64,000 nucleotides of DNA from the NCBI RefSeq assembly GCF_017591425.1, contig NW_024465746.1, forward strand, positions 1,922,001-1,986,000, read 5' to 3'. Positions within the stretch are counted from its first letter, which is position 1. Each line of letters begins with the position of its first letter. Made by a program: the position numbers and the translations under genes. Shown piece by piece: positions 53,699-64,000 of the stretch. The notes under the pieces are model-generated. The model saw only the letters and a list, made by a program, of their open reading frames with translations, did no database searches and was not told the origin of the DNA. This stretch comes from Ochotona curzoniae. Lineage: Eukaryota > Chordata > Mammalia > Lagomorpha > Ochotonidae.

Positions 53699-53965
53699 TT
53701 GAGTTGTTTTGTTTGTTTGTTTGTTTGTTTGTTTTAGCTTAGGGATACTTTCTTACGTGGCTGTGCTTTCTCAGCATAGTGCATTGATCCTAGGTAAATA
53801 AATACTGGAGGGAAGAAGAATGGAAGTCCCATGGAGTAAAACAAATCACTCCATTTGTTTCCCTAAGATCATATATTTGATACATACCAAGAATAAGGAA
53901 GTATTCTGTGGGCTTTTATACTCTGTACTACTTTATTTTACTGTTAAAAAGGAGGTTTCGTGTTT

Positions 53966-54240
53966 TTTGTTTGTGTTTTTTGGAAATTCAGATATGCAGA
54001 TTTATACAGAGAAGGGGAGACAGAGAGGAAGATCTACTGGTTCACACCCCAAGTGACCACAATGACTAGAGCTGACCTGATGCAAAGCCAGGAGCCTGGA
54101 GCTTCTTCCGAGTCTCCCTCATGGGGACAGTGTCCCAAGGCTTTGGGCCATTCTCTACTGCTTTGCCAGGTAATAAGTAGGGAGCTAGACTGTAAGTTGA
54201 ACAGCCAGGACACAAACAGCCGGTTGCTAGGCTGTCATTT
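53966..54240 (-). repeat. CSINE copy lacking the head, intergenic
   Basis: It runs from TTTTTTGGAAATTCAGATATGC, through AAAGCCAGGAGCCTGGAGC, to GACACAAACAGCCGGTTGC. The CCCATATGGG core is deleted. Confidence 0.75.
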
Positions 54241-54253
54241 GATGCCAAGTTGC

Positions 54254-54644
54254 TTAATTTCTGAAGACATTTGCTGGTGTTCTGTCTCCAGTGCGGTGGG
54301 GTGAGCCTTTGAAGAAGCCATTCTGTGCAGTTCTTCCTGGAGGAGCCTGACTGTGGCTTCTTTGTCTACCAGTGGTTGTTTTTAGCTTTTCTATCACTTC
54401 TTGGAGGGATTTTGAAGGTTGGCTTAAGGTAACATGTTCTGTCATCTGTGGAGACTCTTATAGGCATGTTTTCCTCCTGGAGGCCTCTAGTAACACTTGG
54501 AGGTGTCTTAACCAGATCTTCTTTGTTTGAAGACAATTGCCCATGAGTTCCTAGGACCTGAGTGAATTCCTCTTCAAAATTTGTGCTTGTCAGGTTAGCA
54601 TCTTTGACATTTTGTGCCATGTCAGACTCATCTGACACTGACAT
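54254..54644 (-). pseudogene. Possible processed pseudogene, product not recognised
   Basis: The minus strand opens with ATG at 54644 and reads 92 codons (MSVSDESDMAQNVKDANLTS, NFEEEFTQVLGTHGQLSSNK, TPPSVTRGLQEENMPIRVST) to TAG at 54366. The same frame resumes after the stop (TKKPQSGSSRKN...). The composition is rich in Ser, Asp, Glu, Asn and Lys, like a real intracellular protein, and differs from the flanking SINE sequence. I cannot name the parent gene and see no splice sites. It could also be chance. Confidence 0.3.
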
Positions 54645-55000
54645 CCCATAAGGGCAGCAATTGCAAGTCGTGGTTGTGGTATTTCCCATGCAGCTCTCTG
54701 CTAATGTGCCTGGAAAAAACAGCAGAAGATGGCCCAAGTGCTCAGGCTCCTGCACCCACATGGGTGACCCACAGGAAGCTCCCGGCATCAGTCTGGCCCA
54801 ACTCTGACCTTTGTGGCCATTTGGGAAGGGAACCAGCGCAAGGTGACTTGAGTATTTGGGTCCCTAGTACCCAAGTGGAAGACCTAGATGGAGCTCGTGG
54901 CTCCTGGCCTGGCCTGGCATGGCTCAGCTCTGGCAGTTGAGGGCCCTGGGAGAGTGAACCAGCAGTTGGAGAGTCTCTATCTCTGCTCTTCAGAAATAGT
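54640..55000 (+). repeat. CSINE-related copy with an internal duplication, intergenic
   Basis: The 3' half appears twice. CCATTTGGGAAGGGAACCAGCG at 54818 is followed by a second body block (GTACCCAAGTGGAAGACCTAG to GAGAGTGAACCAGCAGTTGG). It ends in a CT-rich segment and a (TAG)n-like tail. Confidence 0.65.
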
Positions 55001-55403
55001 AGTAGTATTGGTAGTAATAGCAATTACAATCTGCATATACTCTGGTTTCTCTTCAGACTGTATACATCTTTCGCCTTTTTAAAAAGTCTGCATATGTTCA
55101 GGAAACATGTAATAAAATGTGTCATTTAGCTAGATTTTGTTCCTGTTTGTATTAGCTGCATAAGAAAGTCTTAAACAGGATCATAAGACAGGAAAGCCTG
55201 GCTGAAATCTCCTGAGAAGTGGTGCCGGAGCTGTTGGGCCCACTGTCCAAGCAGAGAATATTAGGTGGAAAATCAAGGTCGCTGCATGGAGCTAAAGGTT
55301 GGGCTGGAAATGCTGTCCAAGCAGCCTCTGTCTTCTGGGAATTATGAATCTCTCTCTTTCTCAACTTTGTCTCTTTAAAAGAGCAATGAGAGAATAGGAA
55401 AAA

Positions 55404-55718
55404 GGGCCCAGTGTGACAGCTCAATGGCTAAATCCTCACCTCGCATGTACCAGGATCCCATATGGGCACTGGTTTGTGTCCTGGTTGTTGTACTTCCTAT
55501 CCAGCTCCCTGCTTGTGGCCTGGGAGAACAGAAGAGGATGGCCCAAAGGTTGGGATCCTGCACATTCGTGGGAGACCAGAAAGAAGTTCCTGGCTGCTGG
55601 CTTTGGATCAGCTGGGTTCCTGCTGTTGCGGCCACTTGGGGAGAATGAAAGATCTTTCTATGTCTTCTCTCTGTAAATCTCCCTTTCTAATAAAAATAAA
55701 CCATTAAAAAAAAAAACC
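55404..55718 (+). repeat. CSINE copy, intergenic
   Basis: It runs from GGGCCCAGTGTGACAGCTC to TCTAATAAAAATAAACCATT. The GGGGAGTGAATC block is shortened to GGGGAGAATG. Confidence 0.87.
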
Positions 55719-55719
55719 T

Positions 55720-56497
55720 GCACGGGCTTGCAAAATGAGACAGAAAGAAGGAAGGACCCATTATTCATTGGTTCTAGAGGTCCTATCATCATTCATTTTT
55801 TCTCAAAATAGAACCTGACATGACTGAGGGCTACCATGGGTGCTTGGGTCACTTGCGTGGGTGGCACTGTGCTCTGGGCACCTGCCTGGTCCTCAGTTGC
55901 TGGCTATCAGTTCTTTGTGTGCACCTGTCATAACCTTTCAGTTGGTGGCGAGATGAGGACTGCAGCACAATGGGAGTAGGGGGTTACTCATGAGACCGTC
56001 TGTTTTCACTGTGCCTGATGCGGTATGCTGAACAAGAGTGAGAGAATAGTGGAGGGGATTCAGAAGGTGTGTAAGGGCCAGCTGCACTGTAATCACATTA
56101 GTGAATCACTTAACCTGTGTGCTGAAACATGGTTGTCCTAATTGTTAGTATTCATTGGATCAGAGAGACAGTTCAAAAGTCAAACCTGTGGCTGCTAGAT
56201 ACGACAAGTGCAGCGAGTTTTTCTAAATAGTTGCAAATCAGCTTTAGAATTGGCAGTGTGTTTTCTCTGAAATCCTTAGGGATTTTGTTTTGAAATGCCG
56301 AATAGAAGATACATTGTGAATGCTGAATTTGGAACATCTTGTGTTTATTGAACATGGTGCAAAGTACCTCATTGCTTTGTTTTGAGGGCTACCACTTCCT
56401 TGATAATGATGTAAATTTGATACCCCCCAGACAAGATGATCTTTGTCATAATACAGAGTGGCTACAAAACCCATGTTCCCTTCATCCACTAATTCTT
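55720..56497. other. Intergenic interval, nothing recognised
   Basis: This is unique-looking sequence without SINE or LINE matches that I can support. Confidence 0.4.
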
Positions 56498-57560
56498 TCA
56501 TTTTTTTTTTATGAGATACATTTTTGGTAGCTTAGGGGTTCATTCTTTCTCCTTCACGTTTCTCCATTCCCATTTTTCCCCTCCTGCCATTTCCCCCCAT
56601 ATTATTGCAAGAATATAGAATTATGCTTCCATTAGATTCAGGGTTTCTAACTACAATCTACAGGGACTCTATCCCATTCTATAGGGGGAAAAGCAGGAGG
56701 AAGTTCAACAACCTTTTTTAGACTGTTTAACTTAATTTCTCCTGCTCAAACTATTGTTGCACAACATTGAGCAGTTCAGGTGCAAAATCTGGGTTCCATG
56801 CCACAAAGTGAGTGGGTTCACCTGCAGCTGCTGTAGCTCCCAGCAGGGTTTTGTGCAGGTGGAGGAGGCTTGCTGGATGTCTCTTGTGCATGAGCAGACA
56901 TTGGTGGCAGTGTCTCAGCTTTGTGGAGGCTGCTCCTCCTGGTGGGTGCAACACACAGCACTTAAGACCTGAGATGCTGAGCAACCAGGGCTATGTCTAG
57001 GAAAAGGCTTCTTCCGTAGCATGCAGAAAAAGGGAAATGATTTTGTGTAAGATCCAACCTGTGTTCTGAGCACAAGAACACAGCCACTTTGTCCTGAGTG
57101 ATACCACAGTATGGTCTACTGTTAGTATTTTTGTGGGAGGCCATGGATCTGTGCTGGACACGTGCACGGAACCCAACAGGCAAACAGTGAATAATATAAT
57201 GACAATGTGTTGGTTTTGGAAGTCCACATGGCTTATTACCAGGTCCAGCTGTCAACAACTTGTCAGGCAGTGACAAATGGACTAGGCTGTAGACAGTTCA
57301 GTTGTTCTCAACAACCAGCTCCTGTTCTCATAAATGGTGTCTAATGGAGTTGGTTAGTGTTGTCAGCTGCTCTTGTTCTGGGAGCTGGCTGAGTTTCAAG
57401 GAACTCTGATTACTTTGCACTGCTTGAATGATCTTGGCCCCTAAAAGTGTTGTGTTTCCTGGGTGGGCAGTGTCAGTGCTGGAGGGCTGTGTGAGGTGAG
57501 CAAGTGTAGGAAACCTCACAGTGGTCTTTGGTAGAGGATGCATTCATCTGCTTTTTTCTT
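56498..57560 (-). mobile_element. Possible LINE-1 3' UTR, minus strand
   Basis: It starts with a T-run (56500-56509). On the minus strand the part next to the A-run is a purine-rich block (complement of 56552-56600, TTCTCC, CCCCTCC, TTTCCCCCC), as in L1 3' UTRs. The rest (56600-57560) shows no ORF2 match, so the limits and the assignment are weak. Confidence 0.3.
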
Positions 57561-57569
57561 ATCCTTTTT

Positions 57570-58726
57570 ATTCTGCAGGTAGAAAATTCCATATAGTGAC
57601 TGAACTGTGTTGTTCAGGTTTCTGACATGTGATCATGGAAAGAGTTGCATGGTTTTATTTTGTGATTAAGTTTCTTTTTGAAGAAAAAGTTCTCTGATTA
57701 TTAACTGATCAGCATTACACATTATTTTAAATCAATTTGACCAATTATTTTCATGGGAAGTGAGCACAAGAGGAACATTTCAAATGCATGTTTTCCTAAC
57801 TCTGAGGAATTTTATCATGAGAAGGTGACAGCTTGCATTGTTAGCAGTTTGATTATTGAACCTTGGCTGTCAAGTTGCAGTTTTGTCCATTTTTCCTTCT
57901 ATCAGCCATGTTTTGAAGCAGTTGAATTTTGAGAATTGATTCCATGGAATTTAAAATGGAGCATGTGTAATGCCTGCTTTTTGAATATTGAGTCAGATAA
58001 CAGTATAGGACCTACTGATTATGGCAAAACTTGTGCACAATTTGTACACAATTCTAGTTCTTTCGAATTGGAACTTTTTCCTTTACAAAATTAAGGGTTC
58101 TTTGTTCTGTGAATCAAAGGAACATAACACATGGAAAACCAAGTATTTGCAATTAAATAACTATATCATGGACTATGAAATCATTCTGATTGAATCATGG
58201 TTTGCTGAACTCATAACTGTATTGTACATGTATGTTGATTCTCAGTGAGTTGTGACAGTTGCCCATCCTTTCGTTTTTTATTCAGAGAATGGACACTGTG
58301 CTGACCCTACAGCTATGCAAGCTACTACTCACCATGAACATGTTGACATTTGGAAGTTTCCTTTGAAGCAAAATGTGGATGTAGAGGCAGAGGTACCTAA
58401 ACTGAGCTTGGGAAAATATTTTAGGTAAACTGTCATGACCTGAAAAACTTAGATGTGAGATGAAGTTTCATTCTTCGTATTTATCTAATGCTCTTGTGAT
58501 TGAAAATGCAATTTGCTAGAAGACAACTTGCTTGTGTGTGACCCCGGGGTAGTGTAGGCATAGGCCTTGTAGAAGGCACGAGTTGAATTCCTGCTCCTGT
58601 GGTAGAGGCACCTTGCTATTGGAAACCCTGTGGGGTCCACTCAGGAATGTCCCGAGGGTAGTTGAGCAGTGTGGAGTGTGGAGTTTCAGGCCAAGTGTTT
58701 TATGATAACTGTGCTTTTCTTCCTTT
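57570..58726. other. Intergenic interval, AT-rich, nothing recognised
   Basis: About 1.15 kb without SINE copies. The 75-codon frame at 58021-58248 (plus) has no recognised product. Confidence 0.4.
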
Positions 58727-59059
58727 TTTTTTTTTTAAAGATTTATTTTAATTTTTATTGGAAAGGCAAATATACAGAGAGGAGGAGAAACAGAGAGGAA
58801 GATCTTCTGTCCGATGATTCACTCCCCAAGTGAGTGCAACGGCCGGTACTGCACCGATCCAAAGCCAGGATCTGGAACCTCTTCCAGGTCTCCCACATGG
58901 GTGCAGGGTCCCAAAGCTTTGGGCCGTCCTCGACTGCTTTCCCAGGCCACAAGCAGGGAGCTGGGAAGTGGAGCTGCTGGGAATAGAACCAGCACCCATA
59001 TGGGATCCCGGGGTGTTCAAGGGGAGGTACTTTAGCCACTAGGCCATGCTGCCGGGCCC
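58727..59059 (-). repeat. CSINE copy, near consensus, with target-site repeat
   Basis: It runs from TTTTTTTAAAGATTTATTTTAATTTTTATTGG to ATGCTGCCGGGCCC. CTTTTCTTCCTTTTT precedes it at 58714 and recurs after it at about 59059, so the insertion is fairly recent. Confidence 0.92.
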
Positions 59060-59477
59060 TTTTCTTCCTTTTTCTTTTTGAGTTAACATTCATGTAATTT
59101 TATCTTTTTCACTTAATGTGGGTCTTTGAAGAATTACAGTGCATTTATGATTGTATTGTTCATAGTATGAATTTCAACATACTCATTGTTGCATCTTGCT
59201 TGGTTGAGAATGTAGGAGCCCAGTGTGCATTGTAAGGTGTTCTGTTTTGATAAAGAGAGAAGGACACATTTTATTGCTCTGTAAATGGGAAACAAGCACT
59301 TCATTTGGTTAGTAATTGTTTGATTTGAGGGAATGAAGTAAAATTCCCTGAGTTGAATCTCATTTTTTATTTAGTTAATCCTGAAATTGCAACATGTACT
59401 AAAGCATTGAAATGCTTTTAGTTAATAAGGAAGTTAACTGCTTTTAAAGCCACTCGTACTACTTCATAAAAGTAGTA
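59060..59477. other. Intergenic interval, AT-rich, nothing recognised
   Basis: No repeat match is supportable up to the start of the duplicated block. Confidence 0.4.
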
Positions 59478-59922
59478 TGAAAAGACTACTGTGACTTCCA
59501 GTGGGAACAGTGCATGTCTGTGCACCTCTGCTTGAGGCTGCTTCTTTCCTCCCGTTCAATGTGTTGAACTCGAAATTTGGTTTATTGATGTGGGCAGTAA
59601 ACTGTCACCCCTCCCGAAATATATCTAGTGGTTTTACTGCCAGAGAGATGCACTCAGTTTATTGTGAGATGTCAAAAACCCAAATATTATCTTCCTTTCC
59701 TTTCCTTTCCTTTCCTTTCCTTTCCTTTCCTTTCCTTTCCTTTCCTTTCCTTTCCTTTCCTTTCCTTTCCTTTCCTTTCTTTCCTTCTTTCCTTTTTATA
59801 AAGATTTATTTATTTTTATTGGAAAGGTAGGTCAGCTCAACAGAGAAGGAGCAAGAGAGAGAAAAAAAAAAACTTCATCCATTGAGTCACACCCCAGTTG
59901 GCAAACTGAGCTGAGCTGATCT
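59478..59922 (+). repeat. Duplicated block, copy 2
   Basis: Collinear with 51641-52132: GAAAAGACTACTGTGACTTC, GGTTTATTGATGTGGGCAG, CAGTTTATTGTGAGAT. The microsatellite here is TTTCC rather than TTTC, and the minus SINE stops after about 125 bases. The unique part shows roughly one change in ten. Confidence 0.85.
59691..59795. repeat. (TTTCC)n microsatellite
   Basis: About 18 TTTCC units are followed by impure TTTC/TTCC at the SINE tail. Confidence 0.96.
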
Positions 59923-59939
59923 GAATTGAGGAGCAAGGA

Positions 59940-60215
59940 AAGAGAAAGGTGAAGAGATGAACAGGTGTCTTTCACGTGCTTGTTCACTCCCCCAATGCCT
60001 GCAGAGCCAGCACTGCCTGAGGCCAAAGCCTGGAACTGAAAGGCCCTGTGGGTGTTGTGCATGGATGACAGGGACTCCAATCCCTGCAGCATCATCTGTT
60101 GCTTGCCAAGTATGAGAGGTTGAAGCTGGATTGGAAGTAGAAGCAGGTCACAACCGCATGCAGTTATTTGGGGTAAGTCCCACGCATAGCTCAAGCTGCT
60201 GTGCTACAATGCTTG
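59940..60215 (-). repeat. CSINE-related copy, older, intergenic
   Basis: GTGCTTGTTCACTCCCCCAATGCC, AGGCCAAAGCCTGGAACTG and the head side AGCTCAAGCTGCTGTGCTAC are recognisable. The tail side joins the truncated SINE of the duplicated block. Confidence 0.6.
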
Positions 60216-60262
60216 CATCTGTTTTGTGTTTTAAAACCATAATGGGCAGATGGAATTTTTTC

Positions 60263-60588
60263 AATGGTTTATTTATTTTAATTGTTAAAATTATGCAGAG
60301 AGGAGGAGAGACAGAGAGAGAGAAAGATGTTCCATTCAGTGATTCACTCCCCAAGTGACTGCAACAGCCAGTGCTGTGCCGATTAGAAGCTAGGAGTCAG
60401 GACCTTCTTCCAGGTCTCCCACGTGGGTGCAGGGTCCCAAGGCTTTGTGCTGTCCTTGACTGCTTTTTCAGGCCTCAAGCAGGGAGCTGGATGGGAAGTG
60501 GAGCTGCTGGATTAGAACTGTTGCCCACATGGGATCTTGGCGCATTCAAGGTGAGGACTTTAGCTGCTAGGCCACCACCCTGGGCCCT
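60263..60588 (-). repeat. CSINE copy, intergenic
   Basis: It runs from CAATGGTTTATTTATTTTAATTG to CCACCACCCTGGGCCC, with an expanded GAGA run (60300-60324). Confidence 0.87.
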
Positions 60589-60707
60589 CAGAAGGAATTT
60601 GTAAAAGCAAACAAATCAACAAAGAAACAAACAAAAAACAGTGGAATAAGAAAAGAGAGATTTATACATCAGTTTAATCTTGTAAAAGTGATAAATTTGT
60701 AACTTGA

Positions 60708-61020
60708 TAGCCAGTGTTGTGGCAAAAAGGGTAAAGGCTGCTGCCTGCACAGCCAGCACTCCATATGGTCTCTGATTGGAATCCCAACTGCTCCCCTTGG
60801 AATGCAGTCCTCTGCTGATGTGTTTGAGAAGCCAGTGGAGGATGTCCTGAGTGCTGAGTCCTCTGCACCCCAGTGGTGGACCTGGATGAAGCTTCCAGTT
60901 TGGGTGAGGCCCTTTTCGTCTCATTGGGATTATGTGGGGAGTGAACCAAGGCAGAGAAGACCTCTGTCTCTTTTCTCTCTCCCCCTCTCGGTGGCTCTGA
61001 CTTTCAAATAAATACAAATC
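60708..61020 (+). repeat. CSINE, older subfamily, intergenic
   Basis: The head GATAGCCAGTGTTGTGGC, AGCACTCCATATGG, GGGGAGTGAACCAAGG and the tail CTTTCAAATAAATACAAATC are clear. The head matches that of the 18464 and 30899 copies, so these belong to one older subfamily. Confidence 0.78.
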
Positions 61021-61141
61021 AACCCATCAAAATACATAAACTCAACTAGGGTTTGAGACTACAGTAAACTTTCATCAGTCCCTTTTAATAGTGTAATTAA
61101 TATTGGCCAGAGGGGCATGTTTGAAAAAGTCTGGAGACTTC

Positions 61142-61580
61142 AAGTTTTTTTTAAGACAGAGAGAGAGAGGGAGAGAGGGAGAGAGAGATGAAGAGAGTTT
61201 ACATTTGCTGGTTCACACACCAAATGTCTGCTGTGGCTGTGGCTGAAGGCTAGAACTGGGAATGCCGTCGAGGGTTCCAGCCCTTGAGCCTTCCCACACT
61301 GCCTCTCCTGAACTGCATTAGCAGGGAGCTGGAATCTAGGAGCTAGAGCTAGAACTGCAATCCAGGAACCCTGCTGTGGGATGCAGGCATCTTAACTGCT
61401 GGACGAAAGGCCCACCCATTTACATCTTTTTAATTTTGTGCTTGAGTGATGGTATGCTGTGGACATCTATTGGCTGGAAACCCCTGTGCACTACTTTCCC
61501 AGACCCAGGAAACAGACTGGTGCTTATATGGGATGTTGTCGTTTGGAATGAAGGATGAGCTTGAGCCATGGCACCAACCC
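61142..61580 (-). repeat. Two diverged CSINE pieces, intergenic
   Basis: A copy at 61142-61415 (GAGAGAGAGGGAGAG, GCTGGTTCACACACC, head side GCATCTTAACTGCTGG) is followed by a 5' piece at 61440-61580 (TTTCCCAGACCCAGG, CTTATATGGGATG). Both are old. Confidence 0.6.
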
Positions 61581-61584
61581 AATA

Positions 61585-63784
61585 GATTGAATTTCACATT
61601 CACATAGTGCACTTGAGACATTTATCTTTTTTGTTTTTGCATCTGTAGTTTTTCTCTTCTGTTTCTTCCATTGTGTTTAGGTTAAATTGTCAGAAAACAT
61701 CGATTATAATTTAAGGTTGATGAAAGCTGCTTTAAACAGAATTAATACTAGTTTTTGTCATAGAACACAAGCTTTAAGCAATGATATTAATGTCTAAAAA
61801 CGTTGGAGGAGAGAAATTTTAATGTATGTAGCCTTTAGTTTCTTCATTTGGGAGAATAAAGGACTGGAAAGTGAAGGAAGGCAAATACTTAAGTTACCAT
61901 TTAGTGTTCGGCATCCTGGGTGTTTATGATATTATTCCCTGTGTTTATTCTTTATTAACCCTTTCTTTGTACCTGGCAGAGACAAAGTAGTTTTTGAGTG
62001 AAGAGATGTCAGTTCTGCCTGATTCTGCTTATTTCATTGATGAAATGAAATGTGAGAAGCACTTTTATCACTGTACAACTGAGTGGGAATGGGCAGGTGG
62101 TCTTAAAGTTTGGCCAATTTTAAGAGGAGTCTTTTTATTAAATGTAAACCAGACCTCAGCATAGCAACCAGCAGAATGGCTATGAGGTACCTGTGATTCC
62201 TGGGAATTGATGATAACTAGGATGCAATTAGAGCCTTCCCGAACTTTCTGCTTTAAACAACAACACAACAAAAACTGGTACTGTTAATAATATGAAAGCT
62301 TATAAGATGGATGAGTATTATGAATATTAATGAGACCCAAGGAAGAGTTTTTCAGTGTCTCTTGATAAGAAGGTAGACTAAAATCTGAGTTCCCCAAATT
62401 TGAAAAGGGAACATAATTGTAGTGCTGCAGTCTTGCCTTACTCAGGAATGCTTTCATTTTCTCAGATTGAGGAGTATTGCCGATCTCTTTTTTGTTCTTC
62501 ATTTTCTCCACTAAGTCAGTTTGTCCTGCCCTTTAAAGGTTTTCTAGAATTCTGAAAGCATGATCCTTCCTGCTGCCAGCACCATGGTGTTTTCAGCTCT
62601 TGTCTTTCCTCACGGCTTTCCCGCCAATTGTCTTCAGATATTTCCTCCAATCTTCTCTGGGAGATTTCCCCCTTAGCTCTCCTTTGTAGTTGTTCAACAG
62701 AGGCATGTTTGCTGTGACTGCACTCGAGGATTCAAGCAGAGGAAGGATGAGCATGGCTCAGGGATACTGACCTAGCGTATCCTCTGTGGTTCTGGGGCCG
62801 TTGACCATAACACTGGTGGTTCCATCAGCTAAGATGGGGCATTACTGGGATGAGATCAGGTTTTGAAGAATTGAGAGACAGAAGAGGGGAGAAGAAAAGA
62901 GAGTCAAGATCAGTGTTGTATACAGTCTGTTTACAAATATTTTGAGAAAACCTTGGGAAGGTCATCTGTAACCTGGTCTCTTCAAATCCTCATTTGGTAT
63001 CAGCAACTGAGAAAGGCTGTATGCTACTTGTGTTTCAGATGTTTAAGATAGATTCAGAAGAACGTAAAAACTTGCTAAATTAAGGTCTTAGTGCACCTGT
63101 ACTTCTTTAATCTAGAATAGACACGTGGAAATAAATTTTCTGTAATTTCTTATGTGTTTGTGTATGTTCTATACTCTTCTAATATAATCTCTCTCTCTTT
63201 TTTTTTTAACAGTTTGAGTGTCTCTGGATGCAACATGGAGTTTCAGAACCCTTGCAAATAGGAATTCCATCAGCAGCTGGCATTCGGGATTGGGAACCCC
63301 TCAAGGATGCTACTTTCCTGCCTCCCTTTTCAAACATCGTTTTTGTGAGTGGAACATTATAAGCAGCCTCTTTTATGTGTGAATTCACTGAGCAATTTGA
63401 GAATTGTAAAGATGTATCATTTTACTGGTTTATGTTCCATTATATCTTGCATTTGCCAATTCTTAAGCATATACAAACCTATACTAATCCCTTACTGATT
63501 TTGTTGTTGTACTGCTGAAATGGGTGTAAGTTTTTGTTGCTGAAAAGGCATTCCAAAATGCTTTGTGTCCTATTGTGTTACTTCTGTCAAATTGTTCAAA
63601 TTGTTTCAGTGTCTCCTAGTATTAGTTTGATGGCTCACAAATGATGAGAAAGATCAAATAGTCCCTTCCTACACTATAGATAGCAATATTGGTGATGTGC
63701 ATTTCACTATTGGTCTGATCCTAGATTAACCTGGGCTTACTATTGATTGATGGAGTTAGTCACTATTCAGGGGATGATGTGATG
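61585..63784. other. Intergenic interval, nothing recognised
   Basis: About 2.2 kb without a SINE. The segment 62560-62900 has a composition unlike its AT-rich surroundings and could be an old element, but I cannot name it. Confidence 0.35.
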
Positions 63785-64000
63785 GCAGGCAGGTGCTTCA
63801 GTCCTGGCCAGAGCAGCCAGGCCATAGTTTCAGCTCTCATGCACAGCAGTGGACGCAGCAGCCCAGCCAGGTCCATCACCAGAGCTGAGGTGATGTGAAG
63901 CCATGATGCAGCAGCTTTTTGCGGGCCTCAGGTGCAGGTGCAGGTTTTAAGACTTTGTGCCTTGCTCTCCTGCTTTCCCTGCTGTCCCTCCAACAGGGAG
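63785..64000 (-). repeat. CSINE-related copy, diverged, runs off the window
   Basis: AGCTGAGGTGATGTGAAGCC, GCGGGCCTCAGGTGCAGGTGCAGG and CTCTCCTGCTTTCCCTGC match the reversed body in order. The window ends inside it. A stretch of (GCAG)-like repeats enlarges its start. Confidence 0.5.

Noticed and set aside
63206..63388. Possible exon after TTTTTTTTTAACAG at 63212
   Set aside because: The acceptor-like sequence is good, but the following bases give no long frame or recognisable protein in any phase, and no donor fits.
61585..63784. TWSG1 exons expected from human synteny on this side
   Set aside because: No stretch encodes TWSG1-like cysteine-rich protein. The gene probably lies beyond the window.

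Overview
This is nuclear DNA from a mammal, almost certainly a lagomorph. It carries one clear multi-exon gene on the minus strand with canonical GT/AG introns. It also carries more than fifty copies of a tRNA-derived SINE of the lagomorph CSINE type: head GGGCCCGGC, internal CCCATATGGG, tail AATAAATAAATCTT. The recurring head variant (GCGGCTAAAGTCCTCGCC) and tail variant (TCCAATAAA) differ from the rabbit CSINE consensus as I remember it, so I infer a pika (Ochotona). That genus call comes from memory and has not been tested against a database.

The gene is RALBP1 (RalA-binding protein 1, RLIP76). Its nine coding exons lie at 1735-21807 and splice in frame to a 649-residue protein. A non-coding first exon near 49030-49170 sits in a CpG island. 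Intron 1 spans about 27 kb (21853-49029). All ten splice junctions on the coding side keep phase. The RhoGAP arginine finger (R227), the GAP lysine (K263), the Ral-binding coiled coil and the two proposed nucleotide-binding motifs are intact. The 3' UTR runs from 1734 towards a poly(A) signal at about 430.

The promoter side (48780-49440) is GC-rich and TATA-less. It holds an inverted CCAAT box, a perfect NRF1 palindrome and two oppositely oriented ZNF143-type (ACTACA...CCCAG) elements about 50 bp apart. This arrangement suits a bidirectional housekeeping promoter. The region from 49400 to 64000 is intergenic. In human, TWSG1 lies on this side of RALBP1 and PPP4R1 on the other; neither is seen here.

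The rest is repeats. LINE-1 pieces include: an old antisense fragment at 6807-7577; a lagomorph L1 with 5' UTR, ORF1 start and deleted ORF2 at 10985-14570 (minus); the 5' UTR plus ORF1 start of another L1 at 24546-25627 (plus); and an ORF2 fragment at 41880-44165 that three SINEs have entered. Intron 1 also has three minisatellites: a 22-bp array whose units are open in all frames, a 31-bp array that carries CACGTG at each unit join, and a 54-bp array inside a SINE. Downstream of the promoter are two LTR-like 3' ends and a directly duplicated block (51641 and 59478).

I found no new multi-gene system. The points most worth following are the promoter architecture, the SINE insertions with odd structure (a 3'-truncated insertion with a target-site duplication, and fold-back SINEs), the close inverted SINE pairs in intron 1, and the minisatellites.
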